From contig JABTUB010000001.1 of assembly GCA_015075585.1 (NCBI GenBank), positions 806,001-870,000 of the forward strand: 64,000 bases of DNA, given 5' to 3'. Source of the stretch: Chloracidobacterium sp. (lineage in GTDB: Bacteria > Acidobacteriota > Blastocatellia > Pyrinomonadales > Pyrinomonadaceae). A model generated the notes under the pieces. That model did no database searches. It was not told the DNA's origin and was given only the letters and a program-made list of their open reading frames with translations. Below are positions 41,905 to 50,773 of the stretch, piece after piece (the stretch's first letter is position 1; each line of letters begins with the position of its first letter). A program made the translations under genes and the position numbers.

Positions 41905-43322
41905 ATGTTCTTCTCCTCGGTGAAGAATCGAACGGCTTCAAAGCCGCCTTCGCGGCCGACTCCTGAGTCTTTAACGCCGCCGAATGGTGTTCGCAGGTCG
42001 CGAAGGAGCCAGCAGTTTATCCAAACGATGCCGGATTCGAGCGCCGCCGCAACGCGATGCGCACGCGAAAGGTTTTCGGTCCAAACGGTTGCCGAGAGGC
42101 CGTAGCGAACGCTGTTCGCGTAACGCAGAACCTCGTCTTCGGTGTCGAACGGCATTATCGTTACCACCGGGCCGAAGATCTCTTCCTGGTTGGTTCGGCA
42201 ATCGAACGGCAGGCCTTCGATCACGGTCGGTTCGATGAAAAAACCGGTCGTACCGGCCGCCGCCTGCCCGCCGCATAGGATCGTGCCGCCTTCGGTTTTT
42301 GCGAGTTCGATGTACGACATTATCTTCTCGAGGTGCTGCTTCGAGACGATAGCACCGACGTCGGTCGCTTCATCGGCCGGATCGCCAACTTTCAACGCCT
42401 TTACGCTCTCAACAAGATCATTTCGAAACCGTTCATAGATCGGCCGCTCGACAAATATGCGAGAGCCACAAAGGCATATCTCGCCCTGATTTGAGAACGA
42501 CGAACGCACGCTTGTTGCGATCATCTCATCATAATTGCAGTCAGCAAAGATGATATTCGGATTCTTGCCCCCGAGCTCGAGCGAGAGTTTCTTGAACATC
42601 GGAGCTGCAACGCGTGCGATCTCTTCGCCGGTCTTTGTGCCGCCGGTGAACGAGATCGCTTTTGTGTCGGGATGTGCAACGATCGCCGAGCCGACCTTTG
42701 GCCCGGTGCCGTGGACGATATTCAGAACGCCGGGCGGCAATTCCGCTTCGATCGCAAGCTTCGAGAGCAAGTACGCGGTCATCGGCGTTATCTCGCTGGG
42801 CTTTGCGACGACGGTGCAGCCCGCGGCAAGTGCCGGCGCGACCTTCCACGTAAAGAGATAGAGCGGCAGATTCCAAGGCGAAATGCACCCGACGATGCCA
42901 AGCGGCCGGCGGAGCGTGTAGTTGATCGCGTTACGGCCGATCGTGTCGTGCGATTCATTTGCCATGTGCATTGCAGCGGTAGCATAAAATCGGAAATTTG
43001 CCGCGGCACGCGGTATATCGACTGAACGCGCCAGCGTAACGGGCTTGCCGTTGTCGATGGATTCGGCACCGGCAAGCATTTCGAGATCGCGTTCTATAAG
43101 GTCGGCGATGCGAAGCATTATCAAGCATCTTTCTTCGGCCTCTGTCGCTGCCCAGTCAGAGAACGCCGCTCGTGCCGCATTAACGGCCTGCTCGACATCG
43201 CGTTCATCCGAATCGGGCAATAGGGAATAGGCCCGGCCGCTCGACGGGTCGAGATTGTCGAGGTATTTTTGTGAGATCGGTTCGGAAAGCTTACCGTTTA
43301 TGTAGTTTTGAAGGCGTTTCAT
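41889..43322 (-). CDS. 2-aminomuconic semialdehyde dehydrogenase (ALDH8-like)
   Basis: 477 residues. NAD-dependent aldehyde dehydrogenase with SPWNLPLYLF, FTGGTKTGEEIA, general base Glu249 (LSLELGGKNP) and nucleophile Cys283. The NQGEICLC context around Cys283 is that of ALDH8A1 and bacterial 2-aminomuconate/2-hydroxymuconate semialdehyde dehydrogenases. It would oxidise 2-aminomuconic semialdehyde to 2-aminomuconate in the kynurenine route, linking ACMSD (57598) and the deaminase (51613). Separation of 10 kb from those genes, on the opposite strand, is unusual; a 2-hydroxymuconic substrate is possible. Confidence 0.85.
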   Translation of the reverse strand: MKRLQNYINGKLSEPISQKYLDNLDPSSGRAYSLLPDSDERDVEQAVNAARAAFSDWAATEAEERCLIMLRIADLIERDLEMLAGAESIDNGKPVTLARSVDIPRAAANFRFYATAAMHMANESHDTIGRNAINYTLRRPLGIVGCISPWNLPLYLFTWKVAPALAAGCTVVAKPSEITPMTAYLLSKLAIEAELPPGVLNIVHGTGPKVGSAIVAHPDTKAISFTGGTKTGEEIARVAAPMFKKLSLELGGKNPNIIFADCNYDEMIATSVRSSFSNQGEICLCGSRIFVERPIYERFRNDLVESVKALKVGDPADEATDVGAIVSKQHLEKIMSYIELAKTEGGTILCGGQAAAGTTGFFIEPTVIEGLPFDCRTNQEEIFGPVVTIMPFDTEDEVLRYANSVRYGLSATVWTENLSRAHRVAAALESGIVWINCWLLRDLRTPFGGVKDSGVGREGGFEAVRFFTEEKNICIKY

Positions 43323-43458
43323 TTTTTATTAACGAAATTAGAAAAAATAGCGTAATATGATTGTACCTGAATGAAGTAAATGTTGGTCGAGCTGTCAAGG
43401 CGTAACGCCACGGCTAACCTAGAATAACAGGATCGATACTGAAGCAAATATACTCAAG

Positions 43459-43878
43459 ATGACCATCACTTGCCAGAAATGTGGCACGCCTAACCTGTCG
43501 CAGGCGGCCTTTTGCCAAAATTGCTCTTCGCCATTGGGCGGCTCCGCAACCGCGCCGCCGCCGCCGTGGCAGCAGATGCCCGTAGGCGGGCCTGTTGTGG
43601 GAGGGCAGAATTACGTAGCGGCACCGCCGGAAACCCAAAAGGCGATGATCGCAATGATACTGTCGATCGCGGCCTTATTGTGCTGCGGGCCATTCACCGG
43701 CGTTCCCGGAGCGATCTTAGGTTGGCTCGAGTTGACGGCAATAAAGGAAGGCCGTGCATCTGAGAAGGGTAAAATGATGGCAACTGTCGGGTTGTGGCTT
43801 GGTATCGGAGCAACCGTCATCCATATTGCCATTTGGGTTATCTGGATGTTGCTTGGAGCCCTAACCAGGCTGGGTTGA
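43459..43878 (+). CDS. Zinc-ribbon and DUF4190 membrane protein
   Basis: 139 residues. An N-terminal zinc ribbon (ITCQKCGTPNLSQAAFCQNCSSPL) precedes a Pro-rich linker and a DUF4190-type domain of two membrane helices around GPFTGVPGAILGWLEL. Its TGA shares one base with the ATG of the next gene (TGATG), a mark of coupled translation. First of a three-gene cluster to 46602; function unknown. Confidence 0.8.
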   Translation: MTITCQKCGTPNLSQAAFCQNCSSPLGGSATAPPPPWQQMPVGGPVVGGQNYVAAPPETQKAMIAMILSIAALLCCGPFTGVPGAILGWLELTAIKEGRASEKGKMMATVGLWLGIGATVIHIAIWVIWMLLGALTRLG

Positions 43879-45257
43879 TGTCGGAACTATCGTCAAATAC
43901 ATTTTGTGTCAACGGGCATCCGCAACCGGCCGCCGCGACGCGCTTCTGCATTTACTGCGGCGTTGCTATGGCCGCGCAGGCTCAGGCGCAAATGCCGCCG
44001 CAACAGCAACAACAATATCAAGCCCAGCCGCCGCCGTTTCAAGCCCAGCCGAAGTGCCAAGTTTGCGGCGGTGACGGCAGCGGATTGCCAGAAACAACGA
44101 TACTGTGTACTCAATGCCGTTGGCTCAAGCCGTTAGTGCCGGGCTTTGCGATCCCGAATGAAGCTTTCGCTTGGGCCGCAGACGCCAAGGCGATGGCTGC
44201 ATTGCGTGCGATGACGCCGCTGAACGCCGCGGCAAAGGCAGTTTCGGAAAAGGTCGGCCGCCGCTGGATCGAGGTTTCGTTCAACGGCATTTGTCTTGGC
44301 GAAAAACAACTGCCGCAAATTTTCGGGCAGGCCGTTCGCGCGGCACGCATTCTTGGGATGTCGCACATGCCCGATATTTATATATCGGGCGAAAGGCCAT
44401 GGGAAATGTTGACCTTCGGTACGGATAAGGATTCGTTCATCGTCATCGGGTCGGCTATTGCGGGCAATTTTCACGGTGTTGACCTCTTGTATTTGCTTGC
44501 TCGCGAGATGGGCCATTGTAAGGCGGGACATGCACTTTGGAAGACTGTGATCAGATTCTTTCTCGGTGAGCGCGGCCCGCAGAAAGGTTTCATGGCGGGC
44601 GGCATTTTCAATGCTATACTCAGTCCGACCTCGATGATAACAGGGGCCATCGAAATACCGCTCCTTGCTTGGGCACGCCAGGCCGAGATAACGGCCGACC
44701 GTGCCGGATTGATAGCGGTTGCGAGTGAGAACGTCGCACGCCGCTCCCTGCTCACGCTTTCGCTCAAATCGTCGTATATGTTTCGGCAGGTCAATATGAA
44801 CGCATGGCTGGAGCAGCAGCAGGTAGATCATGGCGATATGCTTCGCCTGTCAGAGCTTACGACGACATCAACACCGTATATCGGTCCGCGATTAAAACTT
44901 TTAAGCCAATTCGCAGCTAGTACCGAATTTCAACAAACCGTCGAATGGATCAAGGCGACACTTGCTCAGCATGCGCCGCCGAAGCCCACGGAAGATGCGA
45001 CAAAGGCAGAACCTTCGGCTGCCGAAGCACCTGCTGCAAAGGAGCCGGCCGGCAGCGTTATACGGTTCAAGTGCGCGGCCTGTGCAACGCCGATGCGGAT
45101 ATCACGTTCGGTGTTGGCGGACAGATCAAAGTTGTCGGTCAAGTGCCCTAATGCAAAATGCGGAAAACTGACCGTCATTAAGACGAAACCAAAACCGGCA
45201 GAGTTAAAAGATTCTCCGGTGAAGCCAATAAAGGAGAACGAGAGCAATGACGAATGA
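43878..45257 (+). CDS. M48-like protein with zinc ribbons and a REMGH motif
   Basis: 459 residues from ATG 43878. N-terminal zinc ribbon (CVNGHPQPAAATRFCIYCG), Gln/Pro linker, second Cys cluster (CQVCGGDGSG, CTQC), then a Ste24/M48-like domain with LLAREMGHCKAGH, where the first zinc His of HExxH is Arg. RQAEITADRAGLIA supplies the third-ligand helix. The C-terminus has a further ribbon (CAACATPM, CPNAKCGKL). A related REXGH form occurs in other M48-like proteins, so activity is doubtful. It overlaps the following gene by 11 nt. Confidence 0.78.
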   Translation: MSELSSNTFCVNGHPQPAAATRFCIYCGVAMAAQAQAQMPPQQQQQYQAQPPPFQAQPKCQVCGGDGSGLPETTILCTQCRWLKPLVPGFAIPNEAFAWAADAKAMAALRAMTPLNAAAKAVSEKVGRRWIEVSFNGICLGEKQLPQIFGQAVRAARILGMSHMPDIYISGERPWEMLTFGTDKDSFIVIGSAIAGNFHGVDLLYLLAREMGHCKAGHALWKTVIRFFLGERGPQKGFMAGGIFNAILSPTSMITGAIEIPLLAWARQAEITADRAGLIAVASENVARRSLLTLSLKSSYMFRQVNMNAWLEQQQVDHGDMLRLSELTTTSTPYIGPRLKLLSQFAASTEFQQTVEWIKATLAQHAPPKPTEDATKAEPSAAEAPAAKEPAGSVIRFKCAACATPMRISRSVLADRSKLSVKCPNAKCGKLTVIKTKPKPAELKDSPVKPIKENESNDE

Positions 45258-46602
45258 GAACGACGCTACGAACATCAACCAAGATGAAATTGAAATTACG
45301 ACAATGAGTGCCGATGACCCCGCGGCGCCGAGTGAAATCGTCGAAGCCCTGTTCGATGACGGCGACTCTGCCTCGGACGTTGCGTTCGCCGACCTTGATC
45401 ACGACGGTACGTTCGATGCAGGCGCGGCTGATACGGATGGCGACGGACAGGTCGATACCATCGCGGCCGATCTTGACGGCGACGGCCATGTTGATGCTAT
45501 CGGTGTTGATTCTGATGGCGACGGTCAGCTTGATGCGATCGGCGTTGACACTGATGGCGACGGCTCAATTGATGCAGTCGGTGTCGATACAGATGGTGAC
45601 GGCACTATAGATGTTTCGGCTATGGACACCGACGGCGATGGGGAATTCGATACCGCTATGACAGCCGACGGGCAAGAGGTGTCGTTGGACGATCAGACGA
45701 TCCAAGATGAGGGCTTGCCTTCAGATGAAGAGATGTCCACCGACTCGATCGAGTTCACGGTCGGTGAGGACGGCTTTCCGGTGTCGGACGATGCCGGAGT
45801 TCATACGCTGGGCAACGATCCGGACTTTACCGGTTCTCCTGACGGAACGATCGATACAGGGTATTCGGTAAGTGATCCTGCAGAAACCGATGCGGGCTAT
45901 TCGGTCGAGCCTGCTTCAGAAGACCACACTGCCGCCGCAGAGCAACAGGCACACGCAGACGCCGCACAAGATGCGCAGTCCGCTGCCGATGAATACATTG
46001 CTCAAGGTGATTATGCCGCGGCAGCCGAAGCTCGTGAGACCGCTGAGAGTGAAGCGTATGCTGCGGGCGATTCATCAATGCTCGGCTCATCCGACTCGAC
46101 CGATCTTCAGAACGCAGCATATCACCAGCAGACCGCTGAGGAGTATCAGCAGCAGCAGGCCGATCACATAGCGGCGGGTGATTACGAGGCGGCCAAGGCC
46201 GATGCCGAGAATGCGGCTTACCACATCGGCAGCGGGGATTACCTCGCCGGCGGTTCTGATCACACGGGACAAGCCGATCAAGATGCATACAATCTCGGCA
46301 ATGCCTCGTGGAATGAGAATCAGGCACAGGGCTTCCAGGATGACGCTGCATGGTACGCTGAGCAGGGCAATATGGACGCTGCGGAAAGTGCGCTCGGCCA
46401 CGCCGGAGACTATGGCGATGCGGCCTACGCATCGGCCGATGCCGCCGATCCGTCATCGATCGGCTACGACGTCGATCATTCATCAATGGTCGATAGCGGC
46501 GGCCATTACGATGCCGGGACCGTTGATACGGGGTATGATGCGGGCGCGGATATGTCATCATCAGTGATCCACGACCCGTCAATGGACGACGGAATGGTCT
46601 AG
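45247..46602 (+). CDS. Acidic protein with calcium-binding DxDGDG repeats
   Basis: 451 residues, very acidic, with no signal peptide. Residues 51-141 contain seven 13-residue units of the form DxDGDGxxD-x4 (DTDGDGQVDTIAA, DLDGDGHVDAIGV and so on), like thrombospondin type 3 or dockerin calcium loops. The second half is Ala/Gln/Tyr-rich with TPR-like AGDYEAAKADAENAAY and QGDYAAAAEARE units. Repeats of this type usually occur outside the cell, so a cytoplasmic form is odd. The overlap with the M48-like gene implies joint expression. Confidence 0.8.
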   Translation: MTNENDATNINQDEIEITTMSADDPAAPSEIVEALFDDGDSASDVAFADLDHDGTFDAGAADTDGDGQVDTIAADLDGDGHVDAIGVDSDGDGQLDAIGVDTDGDGSIDAVGVDTDGDGTIDVSAMDTDGDGEFDTAMTADGQEVSLDDQTIQDEGLPSDEEMSTDSIEFTVGEDGFPVSDDAGVHTLGNDPDFTGSPDGTIDTGYSVSDPAETDAGYSVEPASEDHTAAAEQQAHADAAQDAQSAADEYIAQGDYAAAAEARETAESEAYAAGDSSMLGSSDSTDLQNAAYHQQTAEEYQQQQADHIAAGDYEAAKADAENAAYHIGSGDYLAGGSDHTGQADQDAYNLGNASWNENQAQGFQDDAAWYAEQGNMDAAESALGHAGDYGDAAYASADAADPSSIGYDVDHSSMVDSGGHYDAGTVDTGYDAGADMSSSVIHDPSMDDGMV

Positions 46603-46628
46603 CTGTTCCTTATGTCCGAAGGTTAGAA

Positions 46629-46655
46629 GGGCTGCTTCTGAGATCAGAGCAGCCC
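46629..46655. terminator. Bidirectional hairpin after the calcium-repeat gene
   Basis: GGGCTGC pairs with GCAGCCC, continued by CTGA/TCAG around a 2-nt loop. It lies between two converging genes. Confidence 0.75.
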
Positions 46656-46687
46656 CTTGCAATTATCGATACGGTTAGCTTGCTGTT

Positions 46688-47374
46688 CTAGCGCTCCTCA
46701 GCCGCGATACGGGTGGCGCTTTGCGAGCTGATATTTGCGAGCATTTCACCCATTGTTCCCTTGAACGGCCCGTTGATCTTGGTTTCGGTATCGCCCGAGA
46801 CGATCGAATAATGCTTACCCGACAAAAATGAAAGCTCATCTACGATCAGCCGCACCGCAACGGGGCCTGTACAAAGGTTGATTTCGCCTCCGTTCGCCAT
46901 GTTACGCCGAACTCCCAGCCAGAAATTGATATCCCGGCCGTTTATCTTAAGGTCTCCATTTTCCGCAAGATATTGAAGGATGTCCCAGTGTGAGGCGCGT
47001 TCGCGATCGGCGGGCTTGAGATCGAACTTGAAGTTTCGGGATGTAGGTACGAACTCGACGACCCGCTTGAACGCTTTGGACAGCACCGAACCGAGATCTT
47101 CGGCAGGATTGGCTTGGAGCTTTTTGGTAAGACTCTCTACTGAAAGATCCATCGCTCCGGCGAGCCGGCTGCAATATGAAGTGCAGCCTGTTGCCGAACA
47201 ATTACAAATAGCAAAGTAGCCATCCGGACACGTTTGCGAGGCGGAGCATAGACCTTCGACGGAACAAAAACATGATGTGTCCGGGCCGGGAAGATTCGAT
47301 TGTGAATATACTGGAATCGTGAGAAAAGCCACTGCTGCGAGTAAAACAGCAACGGCGCGCAGTGCCTTGATCAT
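46688..47374 (-). CDS. Secreted Cys-rich protein of unknown function
   Basis: 228 residues with signal peptide (VAVLLAAVAFLTIPVYSQ). The first 50 mature residues hold nine cysteines (CFCSVEGLCSASQTC, CNCSATGCTSYC), a disulfide knot-like patch. The remainder is a soluble domain (FKFDLKPADRERASHWDIL, INFWLGVRRNMANGG) I do not recognise. GGAGG stands 9 nt before the ATG. The gap 47375-47615 upstream contains its promoter region and the dcd hairpin. Confidence 0.75.
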   Translation of the reverse strand: MIKALRAVAVLLAAVAFLTIPVYSQSNLPGPDTSCFCSVEGLCSASQTCPDGYFAICNCSATGCTSYCSRLAGAMDLSVESLTKKLQANPAEDLGSVLSKAFKRVVEFVPTSRNFKFDLKPADRERASHWDILQYLAENGDLKINGRDINFWLGVRRNMANGGEINLCTGPVAVRLIVDELSFLSGKHYSIVSGDTETKINGPFKGTMGEMLANISSQSATRIAAEER

Positions 47375-47531
47375 TTTACATACCTCCGTTGAACCGGTAT
47401 TAATAATTTTCGTCGGTTCTCAGCCCCTTCTATTACACATTAACCGAAAAGTCAAGGTGTTGGTGGAATGAAAGTCAGCTGTCAGTTCACTTTCACAGAG
47501 CCGTCCTAAAAGGGCCGAGATCGCGGGATCC

Positions 47532-47561
47532 TGTCGGCTTGAGATTCAGATCAAGCCGACA
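47532..47561. terminator. Hairpin after dcd
   Basis: TGTCGGCTTGA (47532-47542) and TCAAGCCGACA (47551-47561) make an 11-bp perfect stem with an 8-nt loop, 55 nt past the dcd stop. The T run is lacking on the minus side after the stem, but the stem is strong. Confidence 0.6.
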
Positions 47562-47615
47562 AAAGCCAAAGAAATTGTCAGGCTTATTGCAGGCAGATGT
47601 TCGAGAATATTTTAC

Positions 47616-48209
47616 CTATACTTTAGCGAAGGTCAGGCCGGTTTGCCCTTGGTATTTGCCGCCGCGGTCTTCGTAAGAGACGGCGCAGTCCTGATCGGAT
47701 TCGAAGAACAGTATCTGGCCGATACCTTCATCGATGTAAACGCGCAGCGGCAGGTTGGCGAGGTTAGCGATCTCAACGACGAGGCGGCCGGTCCAGCCGG
47801 CTTCGAGCGGCGTTGTGTTGACGAGCAGGCCCGCGCGCGCATAAGTCGATTTGCCTAGGGCCACGCCGGTTACGTTGCGCGGCATCTTAAATGTCTCGAC
47901 CGTAACGCCAAGCCCGTAATGGTGCGGCGGCATCAGGTAATAACGAGCGCCGTCCTCAGCAGTGTGTATCTCGGGCTCGATGAGCGAATACTGTTCATCG
48001 AAGCGCTTCGGGTCGATCTCCTTGCCGTGTACCGACGAAAATATGCGGAAGCCGTCATCAGCAAGCCGCATATCGTAGCCATAGCTCGACGCTCCGGCAG
48101 AGATGATCTTATTGCCGTCGCGTTCACGAACAAGTTCGGGCAGGAACGGCGAGATCATATCGAATTCCTCGGCCATGCGGCGCAGCCATAGATCTGATCT
48201 GATTGACAT
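47616..48209 (-). CDS. dcd: dCTP deaminase
   Basis: 197 residues. Family marks: SSYGYDMRLADD, YYLMPPHHYGLGVTVE, ALGKSTYARAGLLVNTTPLE and GWTGRLVVEIAN, and GKYQGQTG at the end. It deaminates dCTP to dUTP, feeding thymidylate synthesis; bifunctional dCTP deaminase/dUTPase forms also exist, and the sequence does not exclude this. A good vegetative promoter lies upstream at 48247-48275. Confidence 0.93.
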   Translation of the reverse strand: MSIRSDLWLRRMAEEFDMISPFLPELVRERDGNKIISAGASSYGYDMRLADDGFRIFSSVHGKEIDPKRFDEQYSLIEPEIHTAEDGARYYLMPPHHYGLGVTVETFKMPRNVTGVALGKSTYARAGLLVNTTPLEAGWTGRLVVEIANLANLPLRVYIDEGIGQILFFESDQDCAVSYEDRGGKYQGQTGLTFAKV

Positions 48210-48246
48210 AAGGCAAAACTCGGCGAAAAACGGCCGATAGAGCCTT

Positions 48247-48275
48247 ATTGTAACTAAACATCGGCGAGGTGTCAG
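48247..48275 (-). promoter_or_regulatory. Vegetative promoter of dcd
   Basis: On the minus strand CTGACA (48275-48270), a 17-bp spacer, then TACAAT (48252-48247). Initiation near 48240 gives a leader of about 30 nt to the dcd ATG at 48209. Confidence 0.6.
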
Positions 48276-48282
48276 TTCGCGG

Positions 48283-49128
48283 TTACTTTTCGATAGGGAT
48301 GAGTTCGATATTGCCGCTGCCGACCGAGAATCGGACCGGCGGGCCGCCGACGCCGGCCTTTGCTATAACGGAGCGCTCCGTAAAAGGCACATTCGCGGAT
48401 CGCGGCTTCAGCGAGGCCAATCGATTATCGATCTTGCCGGAGCCGGCGATGGCGGCGGTCAATTCAGCATTGAGTGCTGACGGCACCTTCGCAGTTATGT
48501 CGCCGTTCGCAACGGATGCCTCGATCATCCCGCTGCGCCAGTTGCGTTCGGGAAAGACGAGTTCCAATTTGCCGGCGTCGATCGCGACATTCAGAGTTCC
48601 GCCTACAAGGGTGATTCGTGCATCGGAACGGGCGAAGGTCGTCCGGATCGTCCCTTCAACGCCCTTCAGCGAGAGGTCGCCGTCGCCGCCGCTTATGTTA
48701 AGATCGAGATAGAACGGAACCTTTAGCGAATAATCAATGCGAAAAGGCCGCGTGAGCAGTTCCTTTGGAAACTTTTTCCAGAATTTCTTGTCGCCGAGGC
48801 GATTGTGCGTGCCGATACTTCGGATCGTCATTCGTGCCGTCCCTTCCTCGACCGCAAATGATGTCACCTGTGCCAGGCGGTCAAGCTCAGCTTCCGTTGA
48901 ACCCGTCAATTCGATCTTTGCGGTGATCTCGACGTCCTGCCTGTTCGAACCTTCGATCGTAACAGCGCCCGCCGGGGCGCCGATCAAGTTCAGCGTGCCG
49001 CCCGCCCCGAAAGGCACCGTTACCGTTTTTGATAAATTACGGGTCAGCGATTGCGAAGCCACAGGGACACCCAGAATGAACACTGAGGTAAGGATGAGCA
49101 CGAAGCGAGCCGTTGTTTGAATATTCAT
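48283..49128 (-). CDS. Secreted DUF4097-type protein (beta-helix/adhesin-like)
   Basis: 281 residues with signal peptide (FVLILTSVFILGVPVASQ). The body shows the DUF4097 pattern of repeated short beta strands with SG/GD turns: GAGGTLNLIGAPAGAVTIEG, LNISGGDGDLSLKGVEG, GGTLNVAIDAGKLELV, VANGDITAKVP, SVGSGNIELIP. Predicted beta-solenoid outside the cytoplasm. Last of the sigma / anti-sigma / DUF4097 set; probably an envelope-stress target. Confidence 0.82.
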   Translation of the reverse strand: MNIQTTARFVLILTSVFILGVPVASQSLTRNLSKTVTVPFGAGGTLNLIGAPAGAVTIEGSNRQDVEITAKIELTGSTEAELDRLAQVTSFAVEEGTARMTIRSIGTHNRLGDKKFWKKFPKELLTRPFRIDYSLKVPFYLDLNISGGDGDLSLKGVEGTIRTTFARSDARITLVGGTLNVAIDAGKLELVFPERNWRSGMIEASVANGDITAKVPSALNAELTAAIAGSGKIDNRLASLKPRSANVPFTERSVIAKAGVGGPPVRFSVGSGNIELIPIEK

Positions 49129-49141
49129 CTGGTTCAGTATA

Positions 49142-49915
49142 TCAGCGTCGTATGAATGATATGCTGCCTTGCTGATTTGTTACAGAAAGTGTCGCACTGC
49201 CGTCGCCGAAACGCCCGACGACCCGCCGTCCGTTCCCGACATAGCTCATGTCGGCGGATGAGAATGGCCCGAGTACAATGCTCCGTGATGACGGTGCCGT
49301 CGCCATCAGCCTGAAGCTCGATTCGAACGGTATGCGAAGGTTAATATTGCCTCGGGTCGATGAAAAGCGGTAGCTGCCGTTATTTTGGATCTCGCCGTCG
49401 AAAAAAATGTCACCGATCGTATTCTCTGCAGAGACAGCACCGGCTCCGATATTTGTAAGCGTAATATCACCCTCGCTCGATATTCTTGCCCGCACAAGGC
49501 CGCTGCGGATGTTGCTTACGCTCAAGTTGCCGATCATCGTTTCGACATCGACAACGGCAGTGTATGGCAGGCGTATCGTAAAATTCACACTGCCGACGTC
49601 ACTTCGCCCTTGATTGTCTTTTACAAGATTGATAACGATCGTGCCGCTTAGGTTCTGCGGCTCGATATTGGCGGTCGGGGCTTCGAGTGATGCTTGGATA
49701 TTTATATCGCTTCGTGTCCACCCCTCGACAGTTATCGTCCCCGTACGATTGAGAAGCTGGATCCTGACATTCTGACTGCCCGGATACGTGCGAGAGAACT
49801 TTTTCTGGCCAAAAGCGGCCGCGGGCAGCACCGCAAAGAAAAGAACTACACCCAATAGGATAGTAGTTCTGACCTTCGAGTGGAGATCAAGATCACATTG
49901 CGGCACGGACGACAT
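49142..49915 (-). CDS. Secreted DUF4097-type protein
   Basis: 257 residues. Hydrophobic signal near residues 17-36 (TILLGVVLFFAVLPAAAFGQ). Beta-strand repeats: NRTGTITVEGWTRSDINIQA, METMIGNLSVSNIRSGLVRA-like units, SSEGDITLTNIGAGAVSAEN and TRGNINLRIP. Paralogue of the following gene. 6 nt after the anti-sigma stop, so cotranscribed with it. Confidence 0.82.
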   Translation of the reverse strand: MSSVPQCDLDLHSKVRTTILLGVVLFFAVLPAAAFGQKKFSRTYPGSQNVRIQLLNRTGTITVEGWTRSDINIQASLEAPTANIEPQNLSGTIVINLVKDNQGRSDVGSVNFTIRLPYTAVVDVETMIGNLSVSNIRSGLVRARISSEGDITLTNIGAGAVSAENTIGDIFFDGEIQNNGSYRFSSTRGNINLRIPFESSFRLMATAPSSRSIVLGPFSSADMSYVGNGRRVVGRFGDGSATLSVTNQQGSISFIRR

Positions 49916-49921
49916 TACAAA

Positions 49922-50641
49922 CTAAAGATCAGAGAAATCGCGAAGCAAATTCATTTTATCATCCAGAACAGCATCAAGCATTTCGCCCGACAGCTCATCA
50001 TCAGGATCCTGAGCCAAGATCACCATGTACTCATTCATCGACTGGTCGAGTACGCGTAGGTTGCGGTCGAACGCCTCGCGCGTGCGTGAGTCCCACATTG
50101 GCCGCCTCGCTTTTACGCGTTGATCCCAATAGTCGATCGCTGCTTGCTGTTCCTTAATGTGCCGTTCGCGCGCCTGTTGAGGGGTGTCGATCAGCCCGAT
50201 GGTGCTCATCAGCTTTTCAAAAGTGGTTTGCGACGCGGAGGTGCGGAGTGTGAAATCGTCAGTCCTCGGCCGATCGTACTGTTTGATCGCCACAACTGTC
50301 AGCAGGGAACTGATGACGGCGATCGCCACCATAGCAGACGCAATCTGCGGTATCGACCATTTCCAGAACCTTTTCTTTGGCGGAGGCGGCTCGGTCTGCC
50401 GCTCCTTTGCAAGATCGCCCTCGATTATGTTATTGATCCTGCGCCATAGTGCTTGGGCATTCGGCGGAGAGTACTCGCCATCGTCGCTGACCGCGGCTTC
50501 CTCAAAAAGGGATAGCTCCTCGCAGACCATTGCACAGTCATTGCACTCGGCAAGATGCGTCCTAACCGCGGCGGCACGCTCGGGCCTGAGGTCGCTTTCA
50601 AAGAAAGCAGTTAATGAACTTTTGCACTCGTCGCAATTCAC
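49922..50641 (-). CDS. Anti-sigma factor with zinc-binding (zf-HC2) N-terminus
   Basis: 239 residues from a GTG start. The zinc motif H29-x3-C33-x2-C36 (THLAECNDC) plus C3 and C6 is typical of ZAS anti-sigma factors. One membrane helix at about 110-129 (IASAMVAIAVISSLLTVVAI) places the C-terminal helical domain in the periplasm. It should hold the ECF sigma factor of the gene at 50774 at the membrane until a signal arrives. Gap of 132 bp to that gene includes a terminator. Confidence 0.85.
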   Translation of the reverse strand: MNCDECKSSLTAFFESDLRPERAAAVRTHLAECNDCAMVCEELSLFEEAAVSDDGEYSPPNAQALWRRINNIIEGDLAKERQTEPPPPKKRFWKWSIPQIASAMVAIAVISSLLTVVAIKQYDRPRTDDFTLRTSASQTTFEKLMSTIGLIDTPQQARERHIKEQQAAIDYWDQRVKARRPMWDSRTREAFDRNLRVLDQSMNEYMVILAQDPDDELSGEMLDAVLDDKMNLLRDFSDL

Positions 50642-50723
50642 TACAGTTCAATAGATTATCCGGAGCGGGAAAGAGTTGTCTTAAGGCATTGATCTTTCCC
50701 GTGCCGCGCCGGTTCGGAGACGC

Positions 50724-50757
50724 AAAAAAAGCACGAACAGAACGATCTGCTCATGCT
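50724..50757 (-). terminator. Intrinsic terminator between ECF sigma and anti-sigma genes
   Basis: On the minus strand AGCATGAGCAG pairs with CTGTTCGTGCT (two G-U pairs) around 6 nt, followed by a run of T. It should end most sigma-factor transcripts before the anti-sigma gene. Confidence 0.85.
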
Positions 50758-50773
50758 CCTATGCGGGGCGTCG

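Noticed and set aside
43471..43500. Second sigma-54-like TGGCACG at about 43481
   Set aside because: The -12 TTGC element is missing at the required distance and the site lies inside a coding region.
44133..44831. Minus-strand frame of 232 codons inside the M48-like gene
   Set aside because: No recognisable domain, and the plus strand carries clear motifs.
45827..46582. Long minus-strand frame opposite the calcium-repeat gene
   Set aside because: Its Arg/His-rich product is the antisense shadow of a highly biased repeat gene.
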